From contig NZ_MSIF01000004.1 in NCBI RefSeq assembly GCF_001921215.1, forward strand, positions 186,001-250,000: a stretch of 64,000 bases of DNA. Direction: 5' to 3'. The notes beneath the pieces are model-generated. The model saw only the letters and a list, made by a program, of their open reading frames with translations, ran no database searches and was not told the origin of the DNA. This DNA is from Actinophytocola xinjiangensis. Lineage in GTDB: Bacteria > Actinomycetota > Actinomycetes > Mycobacteriales > Pseudonocardiaceae. Shown here piece after piece: positions 37,683 through 49,595 of the stretch. The position numbers and the translations under genes were made by a program. The stretch's first letter is position 1. Every line of letters starts with the position of its first letter.

Positions 37683-38192
37683 TCAGAACCAGCCGACGTC
37701 CCGCACGGTGACCCACTCGACGGCCGGCGGCGGCAGCATCTCGCCGAAGGCCCACTGGGCGATGACCGTGCGCAGCTGGCCGGTGGTGATGAACGACTCC
37801 GGTGGCAGCGCGGTCTCGTCGGGGTGCCAGGTGTCGTGGGCGAGCAGCACGCCGGTGCGGGCGCTGCCGCCGTTGGTGCGCCACGAGTGGCTGCGCCCGT
37901 CGGCGTCCATGGCGATCAGCACGGCCGCGGCGACCCCGTGCGCGAGGTTGAGCTGGAAACGCAGGTTCGCCGCCGGCAGGCCGGTGCCCTCCGGGGTCAG
38001 GTGCAGCCGGGCGACCTTGGTGTCGTCGGCGCTGGACAGATAGAGGTCAAGGAAGGTGTCCAGTGCCGACTCGTGGTCGAAGGTGACCGTGTACACGGCT
38101 CCACGCAGGTGAAACACGCCGGTGGCCGCGAGCCGGCGACCGCCGGGCGAGGCGAGTTCGGTGCGGTGCAGCCCGTCCTGCGGTGCGGTCAT
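37683..38192 (-). CDS. Imm1-like (polymorphic-toxin immunity family) protein, tentative
   Basis: 169 residues. The C-terminal half, NLAHGVAAAVLIAMDADGR...HDTWHPDETALPPESFITTGQLRTVIAQWAFGE..PPPAVEW, follows the pattern I associate with Imm1 proteins (small-residue strand, wide acidic strand, a P-preceded helix, then a final VEW). No toxin gene with a matching C-terminal domain is beside it, so it would be an orphan immunity gene. The N-terminal part is not conserved to my knowledge. Alternative: unrelated hypothetical protein. Confidence 0.55.
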   Translation of the reverse strand: MTAPQDGLHRTELASPGGRRLAATGVFHLRGAVYTVTFDHESALDTFLDLYLSSADDTKVARLHLTPEGTGLPAANLRFQLNLAHGVAAAVLIAMDADGRSHSWRTNGGSARTGVLLAHDTWHPDETALPPESFITTGQLRTVIAQWAFGEMLPPPAVEWVTVRDVGWF

Positions 38193-38235
38193 CGCGCGCC
38201 TCCCGGTGTCCCTGTCCAGTTTGACAGGGATCCGG

Positions 38236-39204
38236 TCAGTCGCCGAAGGTCCAGCGCAGGCCGTAGGCCAGGCCGGGGGTGAGGTTGGTGAACCGCTCGG
38301 CGACCTCGCCGCACGCGTCGAGCCCGACGGGCTGGGCGTCGCCGCGCGGGTCGACGATGTCGCGCTGGTACACGCCGTCGAGCCGTTCCAGCCGGGTCGG
38401 CCGGCGGTCGAGGTCGAAGCGCACCCGCACCTCGCACCGGTCGCAGCGGTGCCGGGGCAGGCAGACGTAGTGCGGCGCGAGTTCGCGGCGGGGCAGGGCC
38501 CGCAGGGCGAACTCGTGCTCGTCGCCCAGGCGCAGCGGGCGCGGCAGCGCCAGCCGGTAGCCGATCCGCTCGGTGGACTCCATGCGCCGTTCGAGCAGCC
38601 GGCCGCCGTAGAGGACGTCGATGGTGACCTCCGTCGGCCGGTCGCCGGGGACGGCGTCGGGGGTCGGCACGGTCAGCGCCAGGTCCAGTTCGCTCACCCC
38701 GTCCTCGTCGGCGACGATGCGGCGCTGCTCCATGGCGTGCGCCGATCCCTGGTCCAGGACCAGGACCTGGCGGATGTCGGCGTTGTACCAGCGGCTGCTG
38801 GCCGAGTGCTGGCCCGGGAGGCCGTTGGCGGCCATCCGGTGCACCGCGAGTTCGGCCAGCTGGACGATCGCCTCGTCGATCCGGCGGCGGACGGTGCGGG
38901 TGTTGCGTTCCAGTTCGTCCTCGGCCCAGCGCAGGCGGTCCTTGTAGAAGGGCGTGTGCAGGGTGTCGTCGAGGCCGAAGGCGGCGGTGACGCCGATCTG
39001 CAGATCGGGCGGCAGCTTGGCCGACAGGTCCCGCAGGCGGGCCGCGACCTTCTGCCGGACCGAGGCGGCGTCGTCGTTTTCGGTAATGGCGCAGACGGCC
39101 CGCATCGCGGGCCCGATTCGGTCGACGATATGCGGCGCCTGAATCCCGCGGCCCTTGCGCAGGTTTTTCAGCTCAGCGACCAGATCGGTGACGCTGAAGT
39201 TCAT
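38236..39204 (-). CDS. Hypothetical protein with N-terminal LRKGRG motif and single CxxC
   Basis: 322 residues from the ATG at 39204. Not assigned to a characterised family. It starts with MNFSVTDLVAELKNLRKGRG followed by a helical region (to residue ~130) and then a beta-rich C-terminal half containing HRCDRCEVRVRFDL, a lone CxxC. The basic N-terminal segment recalls the LRK(G)RG starts of some actinobacterial regulatory proteins. No signal peptide or membrane helix. It precedes a large inverted repeat and reads away from it. Confidence 0.65.
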   Translation of the reverse strand: MNFSVTDLVAELKNLRKGRGIQAPHIVDRIGPAMRAVCAITENDDAASVRQKVAARLRDLSAKLPPDLQIGVTAAFGLDDTLHTPFYKDRLRWAEDELERNTRTVRRRIDEAIVQLAELAVHRMAANGLPGQHSASSRWYNADIRQVLVLDQGSAHAMEQRRIVADEDGVSELDLALTVPTPDAVPGDRPTEVTIDVLYGGRLLERRMESTERIGYRLALPRPLRLGDEHEFALRALPRRELAPHYVCLPRHRCDRCEVRVRFDLDRRPTRLERLDGVYQRDIVDPRGDAQPVGLDACGEVAERFTNLTPGLAYGLRWTFGD

Positions 39205-39275
39205 TCCGAGCATCTCCCCACAGCGTGCGGGCCCCAACTTGATGATCCTCGTGAACTCCTGGGCGGTTTGTCCAG

Positions 39276-39336
39276 CCGCCGCCCGAGTGAACGGGCCGGC
39301 GGTGACTGGACGCCGGACCGGACACTCGGGCGGCGG
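39276..39336. repeat. 14-bp perfect inverted repeat with nested stem
   Basis: CCGCCGCCCGAGTG (39276-39289) pairs with CACTCGGGCGGCGG (39323-39336). Inside the 33-nt loop, CCGGCG and CGCCGG can form a second stem. It lies 72 bp upstream of the hypothetical gene start and 126 bp before the small TM peptide. Could be an operator, leader structure or small RNA terminator. Confidence 0.6.
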
Positions 39337-39462
39337 AGGTGTCCACCGGTTCCGTGTTCAGGGTTTCCGAATACGACGGGAAACGGGAACCCGGTTGTTC
39401 GGGCGGCGCGTCGGCCGGATGATTTGTTCAGGGCGGAAATTCACTTCCGAAAGGAAAGTACG

Positions 39463-39555
39463 ATGCAGGTACTGGTGTCATTCTCGACCATCGTTCGAAT
39501 CGTTTTCTGGATCACTGTCGTGGGAATACTGGTCGGGACCGTACTGGCGGGCTGA
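39463..39555 (+). CDS. Possible 30-residue single-pass membrane peptide
   Basis: Short frame with a fair ribosome site (AAAGGAAAG) placed 4 bases before the ATG. The product is almost wholly a membrane helix: QVLVSFSTIVRIVFWITVVG followed by ILVGTVLAG. Composition upstream (39340-39470) is AT-richer than average, suggesting a promoter. It overlaps the end of the minus-strand gene by 44 bp, and coding cannot be shown from this sequence alone. Confidence 0.4.
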   Translation: MQVLVSFSTIVRIVFWITVVGILVGTVLAG

Positions 39556-40084
39556 CCGGTGCGAGCCAGCGGGTGAGCCGGCGCAGTTCGTGCAGGGCGG
39601 ACAGGTCGCCGGTCTCCAGTTCGACGACGAACCGGCCCAGTCGCAGCGCCGAGTTGCCGTAGTGGCGGTCGAGGGCGGAGTTCAGCGCGGCCTCGGCCAC
39701 CGCGACGTCGAGCACGTCGTAGCGCTGGGCGACCGCGCGCAGGATCTTGACCAGTCGCGGGCGGACGGCGGCGGTGAGGTCGTGCAGTTCGCCGGCGGAG
39801 ATCATGGCCGGGTTGGTCACCTGGCAGGTGAAGGAGACGGTGGCGTCGAACGGGAAGGTGCGGTCCTTGCTGGGAAGTTGGGCCTCGAGGACGAGTTGGT
39901 GCAGGGCCAGGTCGACCAGGTGCGCGCGGCGGTAGCCGCCGGTGGGGCGGTGCGGGACCGGTTCGCCGTGGAGGACGACGAGTCGTTGGCCGCGCAGGGT
40001 CTCCAGAACCAGTGCGGTGTTGGTGCGTGGGGTGGTGACCGGTGCGGTCGTTTCCAGGATCGGGTCGTAGGTGATGGTCGGCAT
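39512..40084 (-). CDS. Hypothetical protein, possibly SPFH/band-7-like
   Basis: 190 residues from the ATG at 40084 with AGGGGAAC upstream. The centre (LPSKDRTFPFDATVSFTCQVTNPAMISAGE...TAAVRPRLVKILRAVAQRYDVLDVAVAEAALNSAL) looks like an SPFH-domain pattern: a beta strand with F-x-A/V-x-V-x-F-x-C/V-x-V-x-x-P, then a helix with repeated V/A heptads. No membrane helix is seen, unusual for SPFH proteins. Assignment is tentative. Confidence 0.55.
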   Translation of the reverse strand: MPTITYDPILETTAPVTTPRTNTALVLETLRGQRLVVLHGEPVPHRPTGGYRRAHLVDLALHQLVLEAQLPSKDRTFPFDATVSFTCQVTNPAMISAGELHDLTAAVRPRLVKILRAVAQRYDVLDVAVAEAALNSALDRHYGNSALRLGRFVVELETGDLSALHELRRLTRWLAPVSPPVRSRPVFPRQ

Positions 40085-40451
40085 AGCTGTTGTTCCCCTG
40101 CCCTGTTGGATATTCAGCACTGCCGCACCCGGTGGGCTCGAGAATCCCCCCAGACTTCTCGATCTCCGCCGGGTGCGGCAGGGGACGGACGAAACTGTCC
40201 TCATCGGACAATCCCGACAACCATGGTCATGAATTGGTCATGGGAGGTCCGCATGAGGAATGTCAGTCGCGTTTCGTGTGGCGCACCTTGCCAACCGCGC
40301 CGGGTCCTGTCTAGTCGTTACTCTCAAGTAAGGGAATTACGTCCCGCAACTGTCCGATTCGGGCGGCGCGTGGCCTTTTTTCGCGGAGCGGACAGATAGT
40401 GGACAGAAACGGGTCGCCGGACGCCCCGCCGCTGGCCCCGGTCGGTGAGGA

Positions 40452-40457
40452 TACAAT
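40452..40457 (+). promoter_or_regulatory. -10 element TACAAT for the GntR gene
   Basis: A good sigma-70-type hexamer 44 bp before the GTG chosen for the GntR gene; it falls inside the longer reading of that frame and so argues for the downstream start. No convincing -35 box. The 300-bp gap before it (40085-40398) is otherwise empty apart from short direct repeats. Confidence 0.45.
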
Positions 40458-40500
40458 CGGCGCCGGACGATACCGCAGGTCAGGGACGGTGGGAGTGGGC

Positions 40501-41184
40501 GTGAACCCGGAGGACGGGTTGGTCGCCGAGCGTGACCTGCTCGGCCGGACCAGCATGGTGGAGCAGCTGGCCGACCTACTGCGCGGTCGGATCACCGAGG
40601 GTCACTACAAGCCGGGGGAGCGCCTGGCCGAGGACGCGATCGGCACGTCGCTCAAGGTGAGCCGCAACACCGTGCGCGAGGCGTTTCGCCTGCTGACCCA
40701 TGAACGCCTCCTGGTACACGAGCTGAACCGAGGCGTCTTCGTCCGCAAACTGACCGTCGACGACCTGGTCGACCTGTACCGCGTGCGGACCCTGCTGGAA
40801 TGCGGGGCCGTCCGCGACCTCACCGCACCACCCCGAACCACCGCGATGGCCTCGGCCGTGGCCGACGCCCAGGCCGCGGTCCTGGCGAGCGACTGGCGCG
40901 CCCTCGGCACCGCGAACATGCTGTTCCACCAGGCCATCACCGCCCTGGCCGGCAGCCCGAGAATGAACGAGATCATGCGCGGCGTCCTCGCCGAACTCCG
41001 CCTCCACTTCCACTCGATGAACGACCCCCGGCGCCTGCACGAGCCCTACCTGGCCCGCAACCGCGACATCCTCGCCATGATCGAGACCGGGGACGGCGCG
41101 GGGGCCGAGGACCTCCTGCGCACCTACCTCAACGACTCCGAACACCAACTGGTCGAGGCGTACCAGGCCGTGGCCACCCGCTGA
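40501..41184 (+). CDS. GntR-family (FCD) transcriptional regulator
   Basis: 227 residues from the GTG at 40501, with GGGAG upstream and a -10 box before it. Winged helix (GHYKPGERLAEDAIGTSLKVSRNTVREAFRLLTHERLLVHE) then FCD domain (VDLYRVRTLLECGAVRDL; ANMLFHQAITALAGSPRMNEIM; HEPYLARNRDILAMIETGDGAGAEDLLRTYL), carrying the usual Asp/His metal-ligand pattern. Ligand unknown; no clear neighbouring target except the convergent or divergent hypotheticals. Confidence 0.88.
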   Translation: MNPEDGLVAERDLLGRTSMVEQLADLLRGRITEGHYKPGERLAEDAIGTSLKVSRNTVREAFRLLTHERLLVHELNRGVFVRKLTVDDLVDLYRVRTLLECGAVRDLTAPPRTTAMASAVADAQAAVLASDWRALGTANMLFHQAITALAGSPRMNEIMRGVLAELRLHFHSMNDPRRLHEPYLARNRDILAMIETGDGAGAEDLLRTYLNDSEHQLVEAYQAVATR

Positions 41185-41204
41185 CCCGGTCCGGCTGGTC
41201 CGGG

Positions 41205-41487
41205 CTTCGCCGCGCAGAACTGTCGGTGCTGGCGTCTACCCTTGAAGCAGGGGTCCCCCTTGGCGATTGCGGGAGCGTGCGGAGGTTGGCGTTCGCAATC
41301 GCACACGGGTTGGGGTGGTTCGTCCGTTGTCCGCCCACTGCCGTTCGTGGCCGAGTTGTCCACAGATCGCCCGGCGTGACCCTTCGCCGCCCGGAACTGT
41401 CGGTGTCGAGCCCTACCCTTGATGCAAGGGGTCCCCCTTCGCGGTGGTGGGGAGGCTGGGGGTTGGCGTTCGCAGTCGCACATGGGA
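41205..41487. repeat. Two direct ~105-bp copies of an intergenic repeat
   Basis: Copy 1 is 41205-41309, copy 2 is 41382-41487. Shared blocks: CTTCGCCGC, GAACTGTCGGTG, CTACCCTTGA, GGGGTCCCCCTT (self-complementary in copy 2: AAGGGG-TC-CCCCTT), GTTGGCGTTCGCA, TCGCACA. The blocks are separated by less conserved stretches. Intergenic location and near-equal length argue for a REP/MITE-like element rather than coding DNA. Confidence 0.75.
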
Positions 41488-41532
41488 TGGGTGGGATCGG
41501 GTGGATTGGGTTGGGTGAGCTAGTTTTGGGTT

Positions 41533-42156
41533 GTGCGACCTAAACGGCGGGATGAGCCGACCTTCACCGAGGTCGGGCGGCGGCGGCAGATCGTCGACGC
41601 CGCCATCGGGACGATCGCCGAGGTGGGATATTCCGCCGCGTCGTTCGCGCGGATCGCGCAGCGGGCCGGGCTGAGCAGTCCGGGGTTGATCTCCTACCAC
41701 TTCGCCGACAAGGACGAGTTGATCGGTCAGGTGGTGGCCGCGATCTACCGCACGGGCGGCGACCGGATCCGGCCGCGCGCCGACGAGGCCGGTTCCAGCG
41801 CGCAGGCGCTCGCCGCGTTCGTCGCGGGCAGTGTGGAGTTCTACGACAGCCACCGCGATCACATGCGCACGTTGCTGCAGATCCTCCACGGGCATCCGCA
41901 CGCCCGCGAACGCTGGGTCGACGAGGCCAACGCCGCCGAGCTGGACGGCATCGAGCAGGTTCTCGTCGAGGGGCAGGCCGCCGGCGAGTTCCGGGGGGAC
42001 CTCACCCCGCGCGTCACCGCGACCGTGATCCGGGATCTGCTCTCCGGCGCGCTGGCGCGGCTGCTGAACACCCCTGACCTGGACGTCCCCACCTACACCG
42101 CCGAGCTGGTCGACCTCTGCCGGCACGCCGTCGAGAAAGCCCCGAGGAGTTCCTGA
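41533..42156 (+). CDS. TetR-family regulator (BetI-like C-terminus)
   Basis: 207 residues from a GTG with no ribosome site; TAGTTT seven bases upstream suggests a leaderless transcript. N-terminal helix-turn-helix (RRQIVDAAIGTIAEVGYSAASFARIAQRAGLSSPGLISYHFADKDELI) and a helical ligand domain. The serine hydrolase gene starts at the base after its stop, so the two are one operon and TetR probably autoregulates it. Confidence 0.9.
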   Translation: MRPKRRDEPTFTEVGRRRQIVDAAIGTIAEVGYSAASFARIAQRAGLSSPGLISYHFADKDELIGQVVAAIYRTGGDRIRPRADEAGSSAQALAAFVAGSVEFYDSHRDHMRTLLQILHGHPHARERWVDEANAAELDGIEQVLVEGQAAGEFRGDLTPRVTATVIRDLLSGALARLLNTPDLDVPTYTAELVDLCRHAVEKAPRSS

Positions 42157-43347
42157 ATGTCCGAGATCCACGGTTTCGCCGCCCCCGGCTTCGACGCGGT
42201 CCGCGAGGCGTTCGCGGCGAACTTCGCCGACGGGGTCGAGGTCGGCGCGGCGGTCAGCGTGTACCTGCGCGGCGAGCCGGTCGTCGACCTGTGGGGCGGG
42301 GTCGCCGACCGCGACACCGGCCGCCCCTGGGAGCGCGACACCCTGCAGATCGTCTACTCCACCACCAAGGGCGCCACCACGGCGTGCGCGCTGCTGCTCG
42401 CCCAGCGCGGCGAACTCGACCTGGACGCGCCGGTCGCCGCCTACTGGCCCGAGTTCGCCGCCGCCGGCAAGGAGGACCTGCCGGTCCGCTGGCTGCTGAC
42501 CCACCAGGCCGGACTGGTCGCCCTCGACGAACCGGTCACCCGCGACGACGTCCTCGACTGGCAGCCGATGGTCGACGCCCTCGCCGCGCAGAGTCCTCAG
42601 TGGACGCCGGGGACACGGCACGGCTACCACGCGCTGACCTTCGGCTTCCTCGTCGGCGAGGTCGTCCGCCGGATCACCGGCCGCACGCTGGGCACCTTCT
42701 TCCGCGACGAGATCGCCCGCCCGCTGGACCTCGACTTCCACATCGGACTCCCCGCCGGCCAGCACCACCGCGTCAGCCGGCTCGCCCAGCCCGCCATGGA
42801 CCTCGGCGCGGCCGCCGCCTCGGTCGACCTCGACGCGCTGCCCGAACCGATCCGCGCCCTCGTCGCGGCCATGACCGACCCGACCTCGCTCACCCGCCGC
42901 GCCTACGGCTGCGTCGCGCCCCCGCTGGACCACAACGACCCCGCCGAGTGGACCGCCGAGATCCCCGCCACCAACGGCCTGTGCACCGCCCGCGCCCTCG
43001 CCCGCTTCTACGCCGCCCTGATCGGCGAGGTCGACGGCCACCGCGTCCTCACCGACCAGACCCTCGCCGCGGCCACCGCCGAACACACCACCGGCCCGGA
43101 TCTGGTCACCCTCCAGCCCTTCCACCTCGGCCTCGGCTTCAGCCTGCCCACACCGGCCACCCCCTGGCACTCCCCGCGCGCCTTCGGTTTCGGGGGCCTG
43201 GGCGGCTCCCTCGGCTACGCCGACCCGGAGACCGGCCTGGCCGTCGGCTACGTCATGAACCACGTGCGCAACACGCCCGCCGCCGACCAGCCGGCCAACA
43301 ACCTCGTGACCGCCGCCCGCAACGCCGCCGCCCATCCGGTGGCGTAG
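42157..43347 (+). CDS. Serine hydrolase, beta-lactamase/EstB-like
   Basis: 396 residues. Class C beta-lactamase fold: catalytic S-x-x-K in IVYSTTKGAT (Ser at ~67), YxN-like tyrosine in RHGYHALTFG, and the third motif near AFGFGGLGGS. No signal peptide, so intracellular and more likely an esterase or peptidase than a drug-degrading enzyme. Directly follows its TetR regulator. Confidence 0.9.
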   Translation: MSEIHGFAAPGFDAVREAFAANFADGVEVGAAVSVYLRGEPVVDLWGGVADRDTGRPWERDTLQIVYSTTKGATTACALLLAQRGELDLDAPVAAYWPEFAAAGKEDLPVRWLLTHQAGLVALDEPVTRDDVLDWQPMVDALAAQSPQWTPGTRHGYHALTFGFLVGEVVRRITGRTLGTFFRDEIARPLDLDFHIGLPAGQHHRVSRLAQPAMDLGAAAASVDLDALPEPIRALVAAMTDPTSLTRRAYGCVAPPLDHNDPAEWTAEIPATNGLCTARALARFYAALIGEVDGHRVLTDQTLAAATAEHTTGPDLVTLQPFHLGLGFSLPTPATPWHSPRAFGFGGLGGSLGYADPETGLAVGYVMNHVRNTPAADQPANNLVTAARNAAAHPVA

Positions 43348-43404
43348 CCACCGGAGGCCGACCCACCCGCCCGCCGTGGCGGCGATTTTTGCTGTTGTGC
43401 CTGG

Positions 43405-43458
43405 TCAGGGCGCGGGGATCCCCCCGTTTTCCAGTCTACCGAGCGGGACCGACAGTTC
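43405..43458. repeat. Inverted, shortened copy of the GAACTGTCGGT repeat
   Basis: Reads on the minus strand as GAACTGTCGGT (43448-43458) then GGTAGACTGG and a GGGGGGATCCCC block, the same order as in the copies at 41.2-41.5 kb but shorter. It sits between convergent serine hydrolase and hydantoinase genes and may help end transcription. Confidence 0.55.
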
Positions 43459-43502
43459 CTGGTGACGGCGGGAGGGTTGTCCCCATGGGCGGCCGGGCCC
43501 GG

Positions 43503-47110
<3,608 letters not shown>

Positions 47111-47114
<4 letters not shown>

Positions 47115-48424
47115 GCCGGCACCACCGACTCCTCCACTTCGGACTCCACGACCGGGTCGCGGGACAGCCACAGCCCGACCCCGGTGACCACCGCGGTGAG
47201 CGCGAGATAGACCCCCAGGATCCACCAGTTGTCCAACCAGGCGATCAGCGCGGTCATGATCAGCGGGGCGGGGGCGCCGCCGATCACGCCGGCGAGCGTG
47301 TAGGCGAGGGAGGAGCCGGTGTAGCGCAGCCGCGGCGAGAACTGCTCGGTGATCAGTGCGGCCTGCGGCCCGTACATCGACGCGTGGATCGCCAGTGCGA
47401 CCACCGTTCCGATGATCAGCACCGCGAACGATCCGCCGCCGATCATCGGGAAGAACACGAACGGCCAGACCGCCGCGGCGATCGTGCCGTAGAGGTAGAG
47501 CCGCCGCCGGTTGATCCGGTCGGACAGCGCGCCGAAGGCCGGCATCAGCAGCACCTGGCAGGCCGAGCCGATCATGACGGCGATCGTCCCCTCTCCGCGA
47601 GACATACCCAGTTCCTGGGTGATGTACGTGAGGGTGAAGACGGTGAACAGCGAGTACAGCACGTCCGGGCAGACCCGAACCAGGATCCCCGCGATCAGCG
47701 CCCGACGCTCCGCACCGACCACTTCGGACACCGGGGCGCTTGGCCGCTCCCGGCGGTCGACGATCTGCTTGAACACCGGCGTGTCCTCCAGCCGCAGCCG
47801 AATCCACAGTCCGAACAGGACCAGCACGGCGGAGAGCAGGAACGCGATCCGCCAGCCGCCGGAGGTGAACGTCTCCTCGCTCATCAGCCCCGCGAGCAGT
47901 GCGAGCACCCCGTTGGCCAGCAGTGTTCCCGCTGGTGGCCCGATCTGCGCGGCGGAGGCCCAGAACCCGCGTTTGCGCGGATCCCCGTACTCACTGGACA
48001 GCAGGACCGCGCCACCCCACTCCCCGCCCACCGCGACGCCCTGCGCGAACCGCAGGATCACCAGCAGGACCGCGGCCGTTCCCCCGATCGAGGCATGTGT
48101 GGGCAACAGTCCGATGAGGAACGTGGCGATCCCGGCCAGCAGCAACGTGTAGACCAGAACCTTCTTCCGCCCGATCACGTCACCCAGCCGTCCGAAGACG
48201 AACCCCCCGAGCGGCCGGGCCAGATAGCCCACCGCATAGGTGGAGAAGGCGCTCATCGTGCCCACGAGCGGGTCCCCGGAGGGGAAGAAGAGGTCCCCGA
48301 ACAGGGTCGCCGCCGCGACCGAGTAGGCGGCGAAGTCGTAGTACTCCAGGGCGGTGCCGGACAGGCTGGCGGCATAGGCGCGGCGTAGGTCGCGCGGGTT
48401 GACGGCGCGTTGAGCAGAGGTCAT
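47111..48424 (-). CDS. MHS-family MFS transporter (metabolite:H+ symporter)
   Basis: 437 residues from the ATG at 48424 ([15 protein letters not shown]). Twelve membrane helices; the signature [13 protein letters not shown] between helices 2 and 3 and [21 protein letters not shown] are typical of the ShiA/ProP/KgtP group. Co-transcribed with the oxoprolinase, so the probable cargo is 5-oxoproline, a hydantoin or a similar small acid. Divergent from the IclR gene with an operator between. Confidence 0.92.
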
Positions 48425-48476
48425 GGGGTCACATCCCATCTCGGCCGGTGGTGGCGCTTCCCTGAGGCTAGATTTC

Positions 48477-48507
48477 GTAGGACAATCCTGCAATACTCTT
48501 GTCCTAC
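48477..48507. promoter_or_regulatory. 9-bp inverted repeat operator GTAGGACAA-N13-TTGTCCTAC
   Basis: Perfect arms at 48477-48485 and 48499-48507 (22 bp centre to centre, two helical turns) between the divergent transporter and IclR genes. The symmetry suits an IclR dimer binding; it would control both directions. Confidence 0.75.
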
Positions 48508-48530
48508 AGATGGAACCTTGGGGGTTCGAG

Positions 48531-48923
48531 ATGGCCGCACAGGAGACCTGCCCGTCGGTCCGCAACGCCTTCCGGCTCCTGGAATCACTCGCCGGAAGCC
48601 CGGACGGCATGCGCCTCACCCACCTCGCCGACGCGACCGGCCTGCCGAAGTCGTCCACCCATCGGATCCTGGGGACACTGGAGGAACTGGAGATCGTGTG
48701 CCGGGAAGAAGGAGCCGGCGCCTACCACCTCGCGGCCCGATGGCGTCGGGTCGTGGCGCCGGGGCGGGTCGCCGAGTTCTCGGCGCCGGTGGTGGCTGAC
48801 GGCGTGGCGGTGGCCGGACTGACCCTTCGGTTGCGGGGGCAGGTTTCCTCTGGGTCCCGGGATCGGTTGAGCCGGTTGGTGGCTGATCTCGCTTACGCTG
48901 TTTCTCGGCGGTTTCGGGTGTAG
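48531..48923 (+). CDS. IclR-type regulator, short form with most of the effector domain missing
   Basis: 130 residues from the ATG at 48531, with GGGGG upstream (an ATG at 48510 is possible but overlaps the operator edge). Winged helix is complete (VRNAFRLLESLAGSPDGMRLTHLADATGLPKSSTHRILGTLEELEIVCREE). It then jumps to EFSAPVVADGVAVAGLTLRLRG and VADLAYAVSRRF, which are the last strand and helix of the IclR effector domain, whereas about 100 residues of the usual ligand pocket are absent (family length ~250). Either a natural short form or an internal deletion. Confidence 0.75.
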   Translation: MAAQETCPSVRNAFRLLESLAGSPDGMRLTHLADATGLPKSSTHRILGTLEELEIVCREEGAGAYHLAARWRRVVAPGRVAEFSAPVVADGVAVAGLTLRLRGQVSSGSRDRLSRLVADLAYAVSRRFRV

Positions 48924-49559
48924 TTGTTGTTGGGGTTCTTGGGTTGTGGGTTCTTGGGTTGTGGGCGTGGGGCGTGGGGTTCTGGGGGTGTGGGTCGCGG
49001 GTTCTTGGGGTGTGGGTGGTGGGGGGGTTTGCCTGTCTTGCCCGGGTCTGGCGGTGGATTTACGGGCGGCCACTCACGCCTCAAGAGGCCCTGAGCTGGG
49101 CTTTGTCTGGGTTCGTGCTACCCGTGGGCCTCTTGACCCGTGAGCCTCCGCCGCCCTGAGGCAGGGCCTTGAGGGGCAGGGCTGCGCCCTGCCCCTGCGG
49201 TGTGTCCACCGCCAGACCCGGGTGGGCGAGGGCTCCGTGGTGGGGGGTTCTGGTTTGGCCTGTGTCGGTCCGTTGGAGGTTGGGGCCGTGGCCGGAGGTG
49301 CGGTGGTGTGGCGGGGTGAGCCCGTATCGGTCCGTTGAGGCCGGGCCGTGACCGAAGGCCTCTGTCTCTGTCTCTGTCTCTGGGCTGGGTTGCGGGCTGT
49401 GGGCTGTGGGCTGCGTTCGGTGGTGAGATCAGTGCCTTCCCCCGGTGGCATCCCGTAGCGGCTCAAGTCTCCACCGCAAAACGATTCAGAAAGATCAACT
49501 CACGTGAATCGATGCCGCCATCCGGTCTATTGACGTCAGAAAGGAACAAAAAGGAGACT
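48924..49559. other. Repeat-rich intergenic region, no gene seen
   Basis: Contains two exact copies of GGTTCTTGGGTTGTG (48934-48963), an exact hairpin GGGGCAGGGC-N3-GCCCTGCCCC (49173-49195, terminator-like), two ~35-bp copies around TCGGTCCGTTG (near 49265 and 49327), and a TCTCTG microsatellite (~49361-49382). Base composition is skewed to G and T on this strand. The last ~100 bp are AT-richer and carry a possible -35 TTGACG (49530-49535) for the next gene. Confidence 0.6.
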
Positions 49560-49575
49560 GGGTAATCGTTTACCC
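49560..49575. promoter_or_regulatory. LacI-family-like operator GGGTAATCGTTTACCC
   Basis: Arms GGGTAA and TTACCC surround TCGT, with the central CG dinucleotide that LacI-family repressors require. It ends 21 bp before the ATG of the GH172-like gene, overlapping the expected transcription start. The cognate repressor is not in the window. Confidence 0.65.
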
Positions 49576-49595
49576 GTCACCGAAAGGTGGCCGTG

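Noticed and set aside
41413-43335. 640-codon minus-strand frame antisense to TetR and serine hydrolase
   Set aside because: Gly/Val-rich, no domain or ribosome site, and mirrors the high-GC3 plus-strand genes, which have clear domains.
47115-47807. N-terminal extension of the oxoprolinase frame through the transporter gene
   Set aside because: The extension is Arg/Gly-rich shadow of the MHS transporter; the ATG at 47114 starts the family sequence and overlaps the transporter stop.
48924-49560. Short ORFs in the repeat-rich gap after IclR
   Set aside because: Frames are made of simple repeats and have no ribosome sites or conserved features.
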